A DNA stretch of 64,000 nt from an uncultured Pelagibacteraceae bacterium (GTDB lineage: Bacteria > Pseudomonadota > Alphaproteobacteria > Pelagibacterales > Pelagibacteraceae), in NCBI GenBank assembly GCA_902599665.1, contig CACKGK010000004.1, positions 1-64,000 of the forward strand. The letters run 5' to 3'. Made by a program: the position numbers and the translations under genes. The notes under the pieces are model-generated. The model saw only the letters and a list, made by a program, of their open reading frames with translations. It searched no databases and had not been told where the DNA came from. Shown here one piece after another: positions 1 through 7,850 of this stretch. Numbering within the stretch: position 1 is the stretch's first letter; the number at the start of each line of letters is the position of its first letter.

Positions 1-1
1 T

Positions 2-382
2 ATCAAGTTCAAAGGTGATTATTTAAAACTATCTAAGCAAATAATAATATTAATTTCTTTAATTTCATTTTTTGTGGCATCAAAAGGAATAAGTATTTTA
101 TATTTATTTTTATTGGCTGATTTATTTTGTTGTGCGGCTGTACTAAGTGTGTTTTATAGTTTTTACTCCAAAAAATTTACTGAAAAAAATGCTTATGTAT
201 CTATCATTGTTGGATTAATTGGAGGAATCCTTTTATTTCCAAGTCCTGACTTTTCAAAATCGATTCTGGTTGGAGTAATATTACCTCTAGACTTTTTGCC
301 TATATTTGTCTCTCAATCTTTACTTTTTTGCTCATTTATTGTTGCAACATTCTTACCTATTTTTACTTGGAAACTAAAATAA
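2..382 (+). CDS. C-terminal part of a sodium/solute symporter-like membrane protein (partial)
   Basis: The reading frame is open to the left edge of the window, so this is the 3' end of a longer gene; a GTG at 74 is not needed as a start. The visible 126 residues are almost all hydrophobic, with about four membrane segments joined by short basic loops (one ends SFYSKKFTEKNA). The arrangement LFLLADLFCCAAVLSVFYSF followed by a glycine-rich helix and a final LPIFTWKLK resembles the C-terminal helices of SSS-family (urea/proline-type) transporters. This family call rests on general appearance only. It ends 43 bp before rseP on the same strand. Confidence 0.5.
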   Translation: MKFKGDYLKLSKQIIILISLISFFVASKGISILYLFLLADLFCCAAVLSVFYSFYSKKFTEKNAYVSIIVGLIGGILLFPSPDFSKSILVGVILPLDFLPIFVSQSLLFCSFIVATFLPIFTWKLK

Positions 383-425
383 ACCATCATTTACATCTTG
401 TTTATATAAATATATTATAAAAATT

Positions 426-1532
426 ATGAGTTTTATTTTACCATTTATTATATTGATCATTGTAGTTGTTTTTATACATGAATATGGGCATTACTATTTT
501 GCAAAGAAATATGGTGTTGGAGTAACTGATTTTTCTATAGGTTTTGGAAAAGAATTATTTGGTTGGAATGATAAATCTGGAACAAGATGGAAAATTTGCT
601 GGATACCCTTAGGAGGTTACGTTAAATTTTTTGGAGATCGGAATGTATTTTCTCAGGCAGATCAAGAAGAACTTTTAAAAAAATATAATAAAGAAGACCA
701 AGAAAAGTTATTTGTTACAAAGCCACTATACCAAAGATCATTGATTGTTGCAGGTGGTCCAATAGCAAATTTTCTTTTAGCAATATTCATTTTTTTATTC
801 ATTTACATGTTTGCTGGAAAAGACTTTACCCCAGCAATCATCGATGAAGTTCAAAAAGACAGTCCTGCAGAAATTGCTGGAATGAAAAAAAATGATGTAA
901 TACTTGAAATAGATAATAACAAAGTAGAGAGCATTCTTGATGTTTCTAAACTGATTTTAATGTCAACATCTGAGATAGTTGATTTTAAAATTTCTAGATA
1001 TGATCAAGAATTATTATTAAAAGTAAAACCAAAAATTGTTGCTGGAGTTGATAATCTAGGAAACAAAATTAACAAAAGAATTATTGGAATAAAACTTAGT
1101 CCTTATAACAATGAAATAAACCATAAAAAATTAGGACCGACTAAGGCATTAATTGAGTCTGTTAAAGAAGTTTATTTTGTGACTACTTCATCTCTTAAAT
1201 ATATGGGCTCAATGATTACTGGCTCTGGAGACAGTTCTCAACTAGGAGGGCCTATCAGAATAGCTAAAATTTCAGGTCAAGTTGCAGAGTTTGGAATACT
1301 CCCATTTATTAGCATGATGGCTTATATTTCAATAAGTTTAGGTTTAATTAATCTATTTCCCATACCACTTTTAGACGGTGGTCACTTAATGTTTTACGCT
1401 TTCGAAAAAGTATTAGGAAAGCCGTTAAGCCAAAAAACACAAGAAGGTTTTTTTCGAATCGGAATGTTTTTATTATTAACTTTGATGTTTTTTGCGACTT
1501 TTAATGACCTTAAAGATTTAGGCTTATTTTAA
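426..1532 (+). CDS. rseP: RseP-type site-2 zinc metalloprotease
   Basis: An intramembrane protease that cuts transmembrane segments of anti-sigma factors and leftover signal peptides. At 368 residues it has the usual family length. The zinc motif HEYGH lies at residues 18-22 in the first membrane helix, a PDZ domain covers about 120-210 (with the SPAEIAGMKKNDVILEID pattern), and the third ligand motif LLDGGH sits near the C-terminus between two further helices. All catalytic residues are present. No sigma/anti-sigma pair is seen in the window. The 150 bp downstream separate it from the HU gene and contain no clear terminator. Confidence 0.93.
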   Translation: MSFILPFIILIIVVVFIHEYGHYYFAKKYGVGVTDFSIGFGKELFGWNDKSGTRWKICWIPLGGYVKFFGDRNVFSQADQEELLKKYNKEDQEKLFVTKPLYQRSLIVAGGPIANFLLAIFIFLFIYMFAGKDFTPAIIDEVQKDSPAEIAGMKKNDVILEIDNNKVESILDVSKLILMSTSEIVDFKISRYDQELLLKVKPKIVAGVDNLGNKINKRIIGIKLSPYNNEINHKKLGPTKALIESVKEVYFVTTSSLKYMGSMITGSGDSSQLGGPIRIAKISGQVAEFGILPFISMMAYISISLGLINLFPIPLLDGGHLMFYAFEKVLGKPLSQKTQEGFFRIGMFLLLTLMFFATFNDLKDLGLF

Positions 1533-1683
1533 AGGGATTTCGTAACGTTAAAAAAGCTATATAAATCAATACTTATTTTTAACTATATGTTGTGGTAAAT
1601 TCAATTACAGACACAAAAAAAAAGCTTGAATTATCAATGATTTTGTTAAGTATATAAATATAACCTTTAAAACCGGAGCTAAA

Positions 1684-1959
1684 ATGAACAAAAAACAACT
1701 TATAGCAAAATTAGCAGGGTCATTAAATCAAAGTAAAGCTGATGCTGAGCGTACATTTGATACAATTACCAACACTATTTTGGATGCTTTAAAAGGCGAC
1801 GATAATGTTAAAATTGCTGGTTTTGGAACTTATAAAGTGGCTAAAAGAAAAGCCCGAATTGGTCGAAATCCAAGAACTGGAGAACAAATCCAAATCGCTG
1901 CTTCTCAAAAGGTGAAGTTTTTACCTGCAAAAGCACTTAAAGAAGTTTTTAATAAATAA
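1684..1959 (+). CDS. hup: HU-family histone-like DNA-binding protein
   Basis: A 91-residue nucleoid protein of the HU/IHF family that bends and compacts DNA as a dimer. The start MNKKQLIAKLA, the FGTYKV segment and the signature beta-arm GRNPRTGEQI are all typical; the arm ends KFLPAKALKEVFNK as in HU rather than IHF. A good Shine-Dalgarno (CCGGAG) lies 5 nt before the ATG. It is a single-gene unit with a strong terminator directly downstream. Confidence 0.95.
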   Translation: MNKKQLIAKLAGSLNQSKADAERTFDTITNTILDALKGDDNVKIAGFGTYKVAKRKARIGRNPRTGEQIQIAASQKVKFLPAKALKEVFNK

Positions 1960-1968
1960 ACTTTCTAT

Positions 1969-2014
1969 AACAGCCTTTATTAAAGATTAAAATTTAATAA
2001 AGGCTGTTTTTTTT
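1969..2014 (+). terminator. Intrinsic terminator of the HU gene
   Basis: A perfect 16 bp stem (1969-1984 pairs with 1993-2008) with an 8 nt loop is followed by a T run to 2014. The stem starts about 10 nt after the hup stop codon. This is a classic rho-independent terminator. Confidence 0.9.
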
Positions 2015-2127
2015 ATATACTCATATGGTGTGCCACATGCAAATACTGCATATCTCTTTTAAATAACAATCAATAGTTTTTAGTTTTATTAAATTTATAA
2101 CGATCTCTTTAATTAAACGGAGGTGAA

Positions 2128-3429
2128 ATGGTTAAACTTTTAAAAATACTGGCTGGTCCATTAGTAAGTATATTTTTCTTACTTAATATGACTAGTGCAG
2201 GTTATGCTGAAACTACAGTTTCAGCTGAAGTTGGTTTCATATTCAATACATTTCTTTTCTTGGTTTGTGGTTTCTTAGTAATGTTTATGGCAGCAGGTTT
2301 TGCCATGCTCGAATCAGGGATGGTAACATCAAAAAGTGTATCAGTAATATGTGCCAAAAATATCGGATTATTTTCAATAGCTGGAATTATGTTCTGGATG
2401 GTTGGATATAATTTAGCATACGGAATTCCAGAAGGTGGATACATTGGAAGCTTTACACCTTGGTCTGATGCAAGTTCAGTTGATACTGGATATGCAGACG
2501 GATCCGATTGGTATTTCCAAATGGTATTCTGCGCAACAACAGTTTCAATTGTATCTGGAACATTAGCTGAAAGAATAAAATTATGGCCGTTCTTCTTATT
2601 TGCAGCTATACTTTCAGGTATTATTTATCCAATCGTTATGGGTTGGCAGTGGGGAGGCGGCTGGTTAGCAGCTGCTGGTTTCTCTGACTTTGCTGGCTCA
2701 ACACTTGTTCACTCAACTGGAGGTGCAGCAGCATTAGCTGGAGCAATTCTTTTAGGAGCTAGAACAGGTAGATTTGACAAATCTGGAGCAGCTAAACCTA
2801 TGAAGCCATTTGCGGCGTCATCTGTACCATTGGTAACAGTTGGTGTATTTATTTTATGGCTAGGTTGGTTCGGATTTAACGGTGGATCACAATTAGCTAT
2901 GGGAACATTTGATGATGCAGTTGCAGTGTCGAATATTTTCATTAATACAAACTTAGCAGCCTGTGGTGGTGTATTAGCAGCTGGAGCAATAACAAGATTA
3001 ATGGCAGGTAAAACTGACGTTATACAAATGCTTAATGGAGCGATTGGTGGTCTTGTTGCAATTACAGCAGAACCATTAATGCCTTCACCGCTAGCAGCAA
3101 TTCTTATAGGTGCGATTGGAGGAATAATAGTTGTCTTCGGAACTAAATTATTATTCTCGCTTAAAATTGATGATGTGGTTGGAGCAATTCCAGCTCACTT
3201 ATTCGCTGGAGTTTGGGGAACATTAGCTGTTCCACTTACAAATGGTGATGCATCATTTGGAGCGCAGCTTCTTGGAGTAATATCAATTAATGTCTTCGTA
3301 TTTATAGTTTCTCTAATTGTTTGGGGAATTATGAGAGGCACAATGGGTATAAGGTTGAGCAAAGAAGCAGAAAGACTAGGAACGGATGTTTCAGAGTCTG
3401 GTGTAATTGCATACGCAATAAGAGACTAA
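2128..3429 (+). CDS. amt: Ammonium transporter, Amt family
   Basis: A 433-residue inner-membrane ammonium channel, full length for the family. It begins with a cleavable signal-like segment (ending near AGYAETT, about residue 28), as in many Amt proteins, and then has about eleven hydrophobic helices. Conserved pieces include FAMLESGMV, the GGGWLAAAGFSDFAGSTLVHSTGG region carrying the first pore histidine, and IPAHLFAGVWG with the second. A strong GGAGGTG ribosome site precedes the ATG. No glnK/PII gene is adjacent, which is unusual relative to the common glnK-amt pairing. It ends at a strong terminator shared with the convergent bcp gene. Confidence 0.95.
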   Translation: MVKLLKILAGPLVSIFFLLNMTSAGYAETTVSAEVGFIFNTFLFLVCGFLVMFMAAGFAMLESGMVTSKSVSVICAKNIGLFSIAGIMFWMVGYNLAYGIPEGGYIGSFTPWSDASSVDTGYADGSDWYFQMVFCATTVSIVSGTLAERIKLWPFFLFAAILSGIIYPIVMGWQWGGGWLAAAGFSDFAGSTLVHSTGGAAALAGAILLGARTGRFDKSGAAKPMKPFAASSVPLVTVGVFILWLGWFGFNGGSQLAMGTFDDAVAVSNIFINTNLAACGGVLAAGAITRLMAGKTDVIQMLNGAIGGLVAITAEPLMPSPLAAILIGAIGGIIVVFGTKLLFSLKIDDVVGAIPAHLFAGVWGTLAVPLTNGDASFGAQLLGVISINVFVFIVSLIVWGIMRGTMGIRLSKEAERLGTDVSESGVIAYAIRD

Positions 3430-3459
3430 AGAATAACTATCTCTCTCTCTATAGTTAAC

Positions 3460-3489
3460 AAAAGGCCCCTTTTAAGGGGCCTTTTTTTT
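3460..3489. terminator. Bidirectional terminator between amt and bcp
   Basis: The arms 3460-3471 and 3474-3485 are perfectly complementary (AAAAGGCCCCTT and its complement), followed by T residues on the + strand and by the matching A/T flank on the other strand. It serves amt from the left. The bcp stop codon (3488-3490) lies in its T tract, so bcp transcripts would also read into it. Confidence 0.9.
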
Positions 3490-3931
3490 AGTAATTTTTA
3501 ATGAAATCTAAAACTTCTGCGGCGTGGCCTGCGGCTTTAACATTTCGCCATTCTTTGATGATTTTGTTTTTCTCGATTATAAAAGTGCTTCTTATTGTAC
3601 CCATAAATTCTCGACCCATAAATTTCTTTTTGGCCCAAGCTTTATAAGCTTTTAAAGAAGTTTTATCTTCGTCTGCTAATAATTCGAATTTTAAATTAAG
3701 TTTTGTACTCCATTTTTCATGACTTTCTAAACTATCTTTAGATATTCCAAAAATAGTGCATCCTAGTTTCTTAAATTTACTCAAAAGCTTATTAAAATCA
3801 TTTGTCTCAATTGTACATCCACTAGTATTATCTTTTGGATAGAAATAGATGATGATAAATTTTGATTTTACTTTATTTAATTCAACAGTTTTGCCTGAAG
3901 TAGATGATAATTTAAAATTTGGAGCTTTCAT
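3488..3931 (-). CDS. bcp: Peroxiredoxin of the BCP/PrxQ type
   Basis: A thiol peroxidase of 147 residues that reduces hydrogen and organic peroxides in the cytoplasm. The FYPKDNTSGCTIE motif carries the peroxidatic Cys39 with the supporting Thr/Ser. In E. coli Bcp a resolving Cys sits five residues later (GCT-x-x-x-C); here that position is Asn44, so this looks like a one-Cys form or one that uses another Cys (Cys58 in the KLGCTIF strand). It is convergent with amt and shares the terminator. Confidence 0.9.
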   Translation of the reverse strand: MKAPNFKLSSTSGKTVELNKVKSKFIIIYFYPKDNTSGCTIETNDFNKLLSKFKKLGCTIFGISKDSLESHEKWSTKLNLKFELLADEDKTSLKAYKAWAKKKFMGREFMGTIRSTFIIEKNKIIKEWRNVKAAGHAAEVLDFIKNY

Positions 3932-3989
3932 TTAATAACCTTTATTTAATTTATATAGTAATATTTTTTATTTAGTGTAATAAACATTA

Positions 3990-4376
3990 ATGGTAATAAA
4001 ATCAGCATCAACTTTAGTCGCAGAAGCTTTAAACGAAATTAAAACAATATCACCTGAGGAAGCTCTAGAAAAATTGAATAATGATACTTGTAATCTTATC
4101 GATATAAGGGATGTAAGAGAGTTGGAAAGATTAGGAAGAATAGAAAAGTCCTCTCATATACCAAGAGGAATGCTGGAATTTTGGATGGATCCAGATAGTC
4201 AATATTTTAAAGACGGAAAAATTGATATGAATAAAGAAATGGTTCTGTTTTGTGCTGGTGGTCTTAGATCTGCATTAGCGACAAAAACTTTACAAAATAT
4301 GGGTTTTAAAAATATTTGTCACGTAGATGGTGGCTTTGGTTCAATGCAAAATTCAGGTTTTAAAGTAGTAAAATAA
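3990..4376 (+). CDS. Single-domain rhodanese-like sulfurtransferase
   Basis: A 128-residue protein that is a single rhodanese domain. The catalytic loop CAGGLR is at residues 88-93, with the active Cys88 and the following Arg93. The domain starts with the typical LIDIRDVRELERLGRI segment, and GHVxGA is replaced by SHIPRG. It could carry a persulfide for sulfur transfer or act on reactive sulfur; the substrate cannot be told from sequence. It is divergent from bcp (58 bp between the starts), so both may share a control region. Confidence 0.88.
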   Translation: MVIKSASTLVAEALNEIKTISPEEALEKLNNDTCNLIDIRDVRELERLGRIEKSSHIPRGMLEFWMDPDSQYFKDGKIDMNKEMVLFCAGGLRSALATKTLQNMGFKNICHVDGGFGSMQNSGFKVVK

Positions 4377-4384
4377 TTCAGCTT

Positions 4385-4858
4385 TTAATCTAACAAATTA
4401 ATTCTTTTAGCGTAGAATATTCTTATTATCCAATAAACCACTAAACCCAAGGGACCAATAAAATAAGTTAATATTATCGGAACGAACACTATATATCTAG
4501 ACATAAATAATTTTTGACTATCTTTCATAATCCACGCTCCACAAAATAAATTAATTGCTAAAAAATGTGTCCAAAACATAATCAGAAAAGCTTCAGTTTC
4601 AAACAGATTTCTCAAGTCATATAGACCAAGGTACAACGTAAAATTATAATCAAAATCATATCCAGAAATGTAGAAATAATAACCTAGATAAATATAGACA
4701 GCCGTTAAAATAAAAAATGGAAACACAGAAGTAACCAATAATCCACAAATCTTTGACTGTGGAAAAATAATAAGAATTAACCAGAAGGGTATTACACCTA
4801 TATTTATCCACAAATAAATCATTTCAATGGTAAAAAAGGCTGCTATTTGTTCAATCAT
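4385..4858 (-). CDS. ABA4-like integral membrane protein (DUF4281)
   Basis: A 157-residue protein with about four membrane helices. It matches the pattern I know for the DUF4281/ABA4-like family: an N-terminal helix pair with PFWLILIIFPQS, a middle helix with HFLAINLFCGAWIMKD, and a last helix with GPLGLVVYWIIR. The plant relative is linked to neoxanthin synthesis; the bacterial role is not known and no carotenoid gene is nearby. It ends 8 bp after the convergent rhodanese gene. Confidence 0.75.
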   Translation of the reverse strand: MIEQIAAFFTIEMIYLWINIGVIPFWLILIIFPQSKICGLLVTSVFPFFILTAVYIYLGYYFYISGYDFDYNFTLYLGLYDLRNLFETEAFLIMFWTHFLAINLFCGAWIMKDSQKLFMSRYIVFVPIILTYFIGPLGLVVYWIIRIFYAKRINLLD

Positions 4859-4887
4859 ATTATTTTTATATTATATTAAATAAATAA

Positions 4888-5451
4888 ATGATTCCCATAA
4901 AAAATAAAAAAAAGACACTACAAGTAACCGTGAATGAGATGACTAATTTTGCACTTAATTATGTAGAAAAATTTGCACCTTCTAAACAACAGTTAAGAAC
5001 TTATCTACTAAAAAAATATTTAACATCAAGAACTCCTAATATAAAAAAAAATGATGTTTCAAATCTTATAGATATTGTTCTTGAGGATTTAGAGAAATCA
5101 AAGTTTATAAACGATAAATTTTATTCAGAGTCAAAAGCAAAAAGTTTAATTCAAAGAGGATCTTCTATAAATAAAATAAGAAATTACTTAATGAATAAAG
5201 GTGTAGGTGAAAAATATATTAAAAATACAATTGAACAAATAAAAGATAAAAATGAAGATCAGGATTTTTTTTCAGCCATAAAAATATGCAAAAAAAAAAG
5301 AATTGGACCATCAAGACAAGAGGATAATAGAGCTTTGTTTTACAAAAAGGATATTGGGTTATTAGCTCGTTCAGGTTTTGATTTTGAAGTTTCAAGAAGA
5401 GTTATGGATCTTGAAAAAGATGAATATTTGAAAATAATTAATCTTCTTTAG
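4888..5451 (+). CDS. recX: RecX-family regulator of RecA
   Basis: A 187-residue protein with the three-helix repeat pattern of RecX, which binds RecA filaments and limits their activity. Recognisable parts are YVEKFAPSKQQLRTYLLKK in the first repeat, the FINDKFYSESKAKSLIQRG segment in the second, and the final RSGFDFEVSRRVMD helix. It lacks the neighbouring recA often found in other bacteria. It overlaps the 3' end of a small opposite-strand gene by 14 bp. Confidence 0.82.
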   Translation: MIPIKNKKKTLQVTVNEMTNFALNYVEKFAPSKQQLRTYLLKKYLTSRTPNIKKNDVSNLIDIVLEDLEKSKFINDKFYSESKAKSLIQRGSSINKIRNYLMNKGVGEKYIKNTIEQIKDKNEDQDFFSAIKICKKKRIGPSRQEDNRALFYKKDIGLLARSGFDFEVSRRVMDLEKDEYLKIINLL

Positions 5452-5584
5452 TTTTTTTATTTTTTTCTTCTAAATAGTATTGAATTTTATTTCTTATATA
5501 GTTTTTAACCATTACAAATACAATTAAACCAAATATTGATACTGAAACAATTATAATTAAAATTATTCTTAATTGTTCGCTCAT
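5438..5584 (-). CDS. Small single-pass membrane protein, 48 residues
   Basis: This frame begins at an ATG overlapping the stop codon of the inositol-phosphatase gene as TAATG, a common coupled arrangement. It encodes MSEQLRIILIIIVSVSIFGL, then a second hydrophobic stretch, and ends in a strongly charged tail rich in Lys and Glu (YYLEEKNKKTKED). So it has one N-terminal membrane helix with the tail probably in the cytoplasm. No family is recognised. The tight overlap with the upstream gene and the helix-plus-charged-tail design support that it is real. It overlaps the recX end by 14 bp. Confidence 0.6.
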   Translation of the reverse strand: MSEQLRIILIIIVSVSIFGLIVFVMVKNYIRNKIQYYLEEKNKKTKED

Positions 5585-6357
5585 TATAAATTTTTACTTC
5601 TCTTTAAAATTATGCTTGGATTTTTAAAATCTTTTTTGCCATATGTAATTTCATTGCCATTAAAATCAGTTACTATCCCACCTGCGTTTTCAAGTATAGC
5701 ATGCCCTGCAGCTATATCCCATTCACAAGCTCTTGGCTCCGCCACATATCCATCAAATTCTCCTGTAGCTATTACACAAAATTTAAGAGAGCTTTTCATT
5801 CGAACGTATTCTGTAACTTCTAAATCTTTATGTATTTTTTCAATTTCAGGTTTTAGATTGTTTGAATATGATACTACTTTTATTGAACCTTTGGGAGTAA
5901 TTTTATTACAGTCCAACTTTATAGTTTTGTTTGAAGTAAATTCATATGATTGATCTTTTCCAAAACTATAAAACATCCTTTTTTTTGCAGGTACATTAAT
6001 TAAACCAGCTGTAGCTTTTCCATTTAATATTAATCCAGCATTAATTGTAAATTCCTCACCACCATTTATATAGTCATAAGTTCCATCGATAGGATCAACT
6101 AACCAAAAATCTTTTAGATTATTTTTTGATTTATTGTGAGAAGTTTCTTCCGAAACTATAGGAATATCTGGAGTTAACTCCAATAATTTTTTTGTTACAA
6201 TTTTATTTACCTCAATATCTCCATTACTTACTGGAGTATTGTCAGATTTAATCTCTTTATTTAATCCTTTCTCTCTAAGTTTCATGGAAACTTCACCAGC
6301 AATTAGAAAAGTATCAATTAAATTTTCGACAACATCCTTAATTTTATTTTCATCCAT
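5584..6357 (-). CDS. Inositol monophosphatase family phosphatase
   Basis: A 257-residue Mg-dependent phosphatase of the inositol-monophosphatase/CysQ superfamily. The metal-binding motifs are WLVDPIDGTYDYINGG in the middle and EWDIAAGHAILENAGG near the end, plus a PIVSEET segment carrying the first Glu. The start at MDENKIKD is chosen because it overlaps the stop of the upstream DUF3553 gene (ATGGATGA); an ATG 36 nt upstream lies inside that gene. The substrate could be inositol phosphate, histidinol phosphate or 3'-phosphoadenosine phosphate. A CysQ-like role would suit the sulfur-rich context but is not proved. Confidence 0.85.
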   Translation of the reverse strand: MDENKIKDVVENLIDTFLIAGEVSMKLREKGLNKEIKSDNTPVSNGDIEVNKIVTKKLLELTPDIPIVSEETSHNKSKNNLKDFWLVDPIDGTYDYINGGEEFTINAGLILNGKATAGLINVPAKKRMFYSFGKDQSYEFTSNKTIKLDCNKITPKGSIKVVSYSNNLKPEIEKIHKDLEVTEYVRMKSSLKFCVIATGEFDGYVAEPRACEWDIAAGHAILENAGGIVTDFNGNEITYGKKDFKNPSIILKRSKNL

Positions 6358-6526
6358 TATTATCAATTCTTTCAAGTTGAATATTATTTGCATTTATTAC
6401 TTTTTTTCCAACATTTTCAAAGTTTACAGTTACTTTATCTTTAATTATTGACTGAACTTGACCAATTCCCCAACTTTTATTTGAAGGATTAATAACTTTG
6501 TCACCTGGTTCAAAATCTAAAATCAT
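6350..6526 (-). CDS. DUF3553-family small protein, 58 residues
   Basis: The frame encodes [20 protein letters not shown], then [21 protein letters not shown] and a short acidic/basic tail. The pattern of [13 protein letters not shown] and [11 protein letters not shown] matches what I know of DUF3553, a short beta-rich domain that in larger proteins sits beside helicase or CarD/Tudor-like modules. It overlaps the phosphatase start by 8 bp, which suggests translational coupling. It is divergent from mnmA, whose start lies 42 bp away. Confidence 0.8.
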   Translation of the reverse strand: MILDFEPGDKVINPSNKSWGIGQVQSIIKDKVTVNFENVGKKVINANNIQLERIDNNG

Positions 6527-6567
6527 TTAATTTAACTTATAATAGAAATAAGTATAAATACCATCAA

Positions 6568-7686
6568 ATGAATTTAGAAACCAACTCATTAGGATTTAAT
6601 AAAAAACCGTCAGAAACTACAGTGGTGGTAGCCATGTCTGGAGGTGTAGATTCTTCAACAGTTGCTGGGATGATGAAGCAAGAGGGTTATAATGTAATTG
6701 GAATTACTTTAAAACTTTACAACGATGGCAAAGAAGTTGCTGCTTCAAAACAATGCTGTTCAGGTCAGGATATTATGGATGCAAAAAGAGTTGCACATAA
6801 ATTAGATATTGAACATAAGATTTTATATTACCAAGATAAGTTTAAACAAGGTGTTATCGATAACTTCGTTGAAAGTTATTTAAAGGGCGAAACACCAATA
6901 CCATGTGTACAATGTAATCAAACAGTTAAATTCAAAGATTTGTTTGAATTTTCAAAAGACTTAAATGCTGATGCTCTAATTACAGGTCACTATGTAAAAA
7001 GTTTAACTAAAGATAACTCAACGAATATGTATAGAGCTATTGATGAAAATCGAGATCAAAGTTATTTCTTATTTAATACCACAAGAGAGCAATTAAATTA
7101 TATTAGATTTCCGCTAGGTGGACTTCTTAAAGACAAAACGAGAGAAATTGCAAAAAATTTGAATTTAAATGTTGCTGATAAACCAGATAGTCAAGATATA
7201 TGCTTTGTACCCAATGGAGATTATGCTTCAGTAATAAAAAAATTTAAACCAGAGTCGTACAAAAAGGGAAATATAAAAAATTTGGATGGTAAAGTTGTGG
7301 GAGTACATGATGGAATAGTTAATTTTACTATTGGACAAAGAAAAGGAATTAAAGTTTCAAATGAAGAGCCATTATACGTAATTAAAATTGATGCTGAAAA
7401 AAATGAAATCTACATAGGTCCCAAAGAAGAATTAGCTAGAATTGATATTAATTTAAAAAATTCAAATTTACTTACCAATAAAGAGGAATTTAATGAAAAT
7501 ATATTGGTTAAAGTCAGGTCTACTGGCAAGCTTTTAGATGCAAAAGTAAATATAGAAGATAACAATAATGTTAAAGTAAGTCTCCTAAAACCAGAATATG
7601 GAATATCTCCAGGCCAAGCATGTGTATTTTACAAGAAGGACCAATTTGGTCATAAGGTTTTAGGTGGTGGTTGGATTAAAGATTAA
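6568..7686 (+). CDS. mnmA: tRNA-specific 2-thiouridylase MnmA
   Basis: Adds sulfur to C2 of U34 in tRNA for Lys, Glu and Gln, using ATP and a persulfide. At 372 residues it is full length. The PP-loop AMSGGVDSS lies at about residues 22-30, the catalytic CVQC pair near 115, the second catalytic Cys in SQDICFVP near 200, and the GHY motif in between. The C-terminal beta domain contains [10 protein letters not shown]. The operon is single-gene and meets a tiny opposite-strand gene 5 bp after its stop. Confidence 0.95.
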   Translation: MNLETNSLGFNKKPSETTVVVAMSGGVDSSTVAGMMKQEGYNVIGITLKLYNDGKEVAASKQCCSGQDIMDAKRVAHKLDIEHKILYYQDKFKQGVIDNFVESYLKGETPIPCVQCNQTVKFKDLFEFSKDLNADALITGHYVKSLTKDNSTNMYRAIDENRDQSYFLFNTTREQLNYIRFPLGGLLKDKTREIAKNLNLNVADKPDSQDICFVPNGDYASVIKKFKPESYKKGNIKNLDGKVVGVHDGIVNFTIGQRKGIKVSNEEPLYVIKIDAEKNEIYIGPKEELARIDINLKNSNLLTNKEEFNENILVKVRSTGKLLDAKVNIEDNNNVKVSLLKPEYGISPGQACVFYKKDQFGHKVLGGGWIKD

Positions 7687-7691
7687 AAATT

Positions 7692-7775
7692 TTATTTCTT
7701 TTTATTTTTTTTTCTTGCTCGTCTCTTTTTAGAGCCCATTTTTCTACGGCCTCTGTGTTTTTTTGGGTATCCCAT
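7692..7775 (-). CDS. Tiny, very basic protein of 27 residues (possible ribosome-associated peptide)
   Basis: The frame encodes MGYPKKHRGRRKMGSKKRRA and a tail of Arg, Lys and Asn; about two thirds of all residues are Lys, Arg or His. A perfect AAGGAG ribosome site lies 5 nt before the ATG, which strongly supports translation. The composition and the RRKM-x-x-KK pattern recall the short bacterial AURKAIP1/COX24 (mS38-like) and bTHX-like ribosomal peptides, but this is inference. It is convergent with mnmA (5 bp between stops) and divergent from metC. Confidence 0.65.
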   Translation of the reverse strand: MGYPKKHRGRRKMGSKKRRARKKNKKK

Positions 7776-7850
7776 AATCTCCTTAGTTTTACTATTTTAT
7801 TGACTTATTTGGTGGATATAGCATTGTCCAAACAACATAGCAATTTTTTT

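Noticed and set aside
3441..3450. CTCTCTCTCT run after amt
   Set aside because: A short simple repeat just before the true terminator; too short to suggest phase variation and not in a promoter or coding start.
5573..5953. A 126-codon open frame on the + strand
   Set aside because: It lies wholly opposite the inositol-phosphatase gene, which has clear metal motifs; the frame has no family features and no ribosome site.
7755..7850. An in-frame ATG 96 nt upstream of the chosen metC start
   Set aside because: The extra residues are not part of the enzyme family, and the stretch covers the 5' end and ribosome site of the divergent small basic gene.
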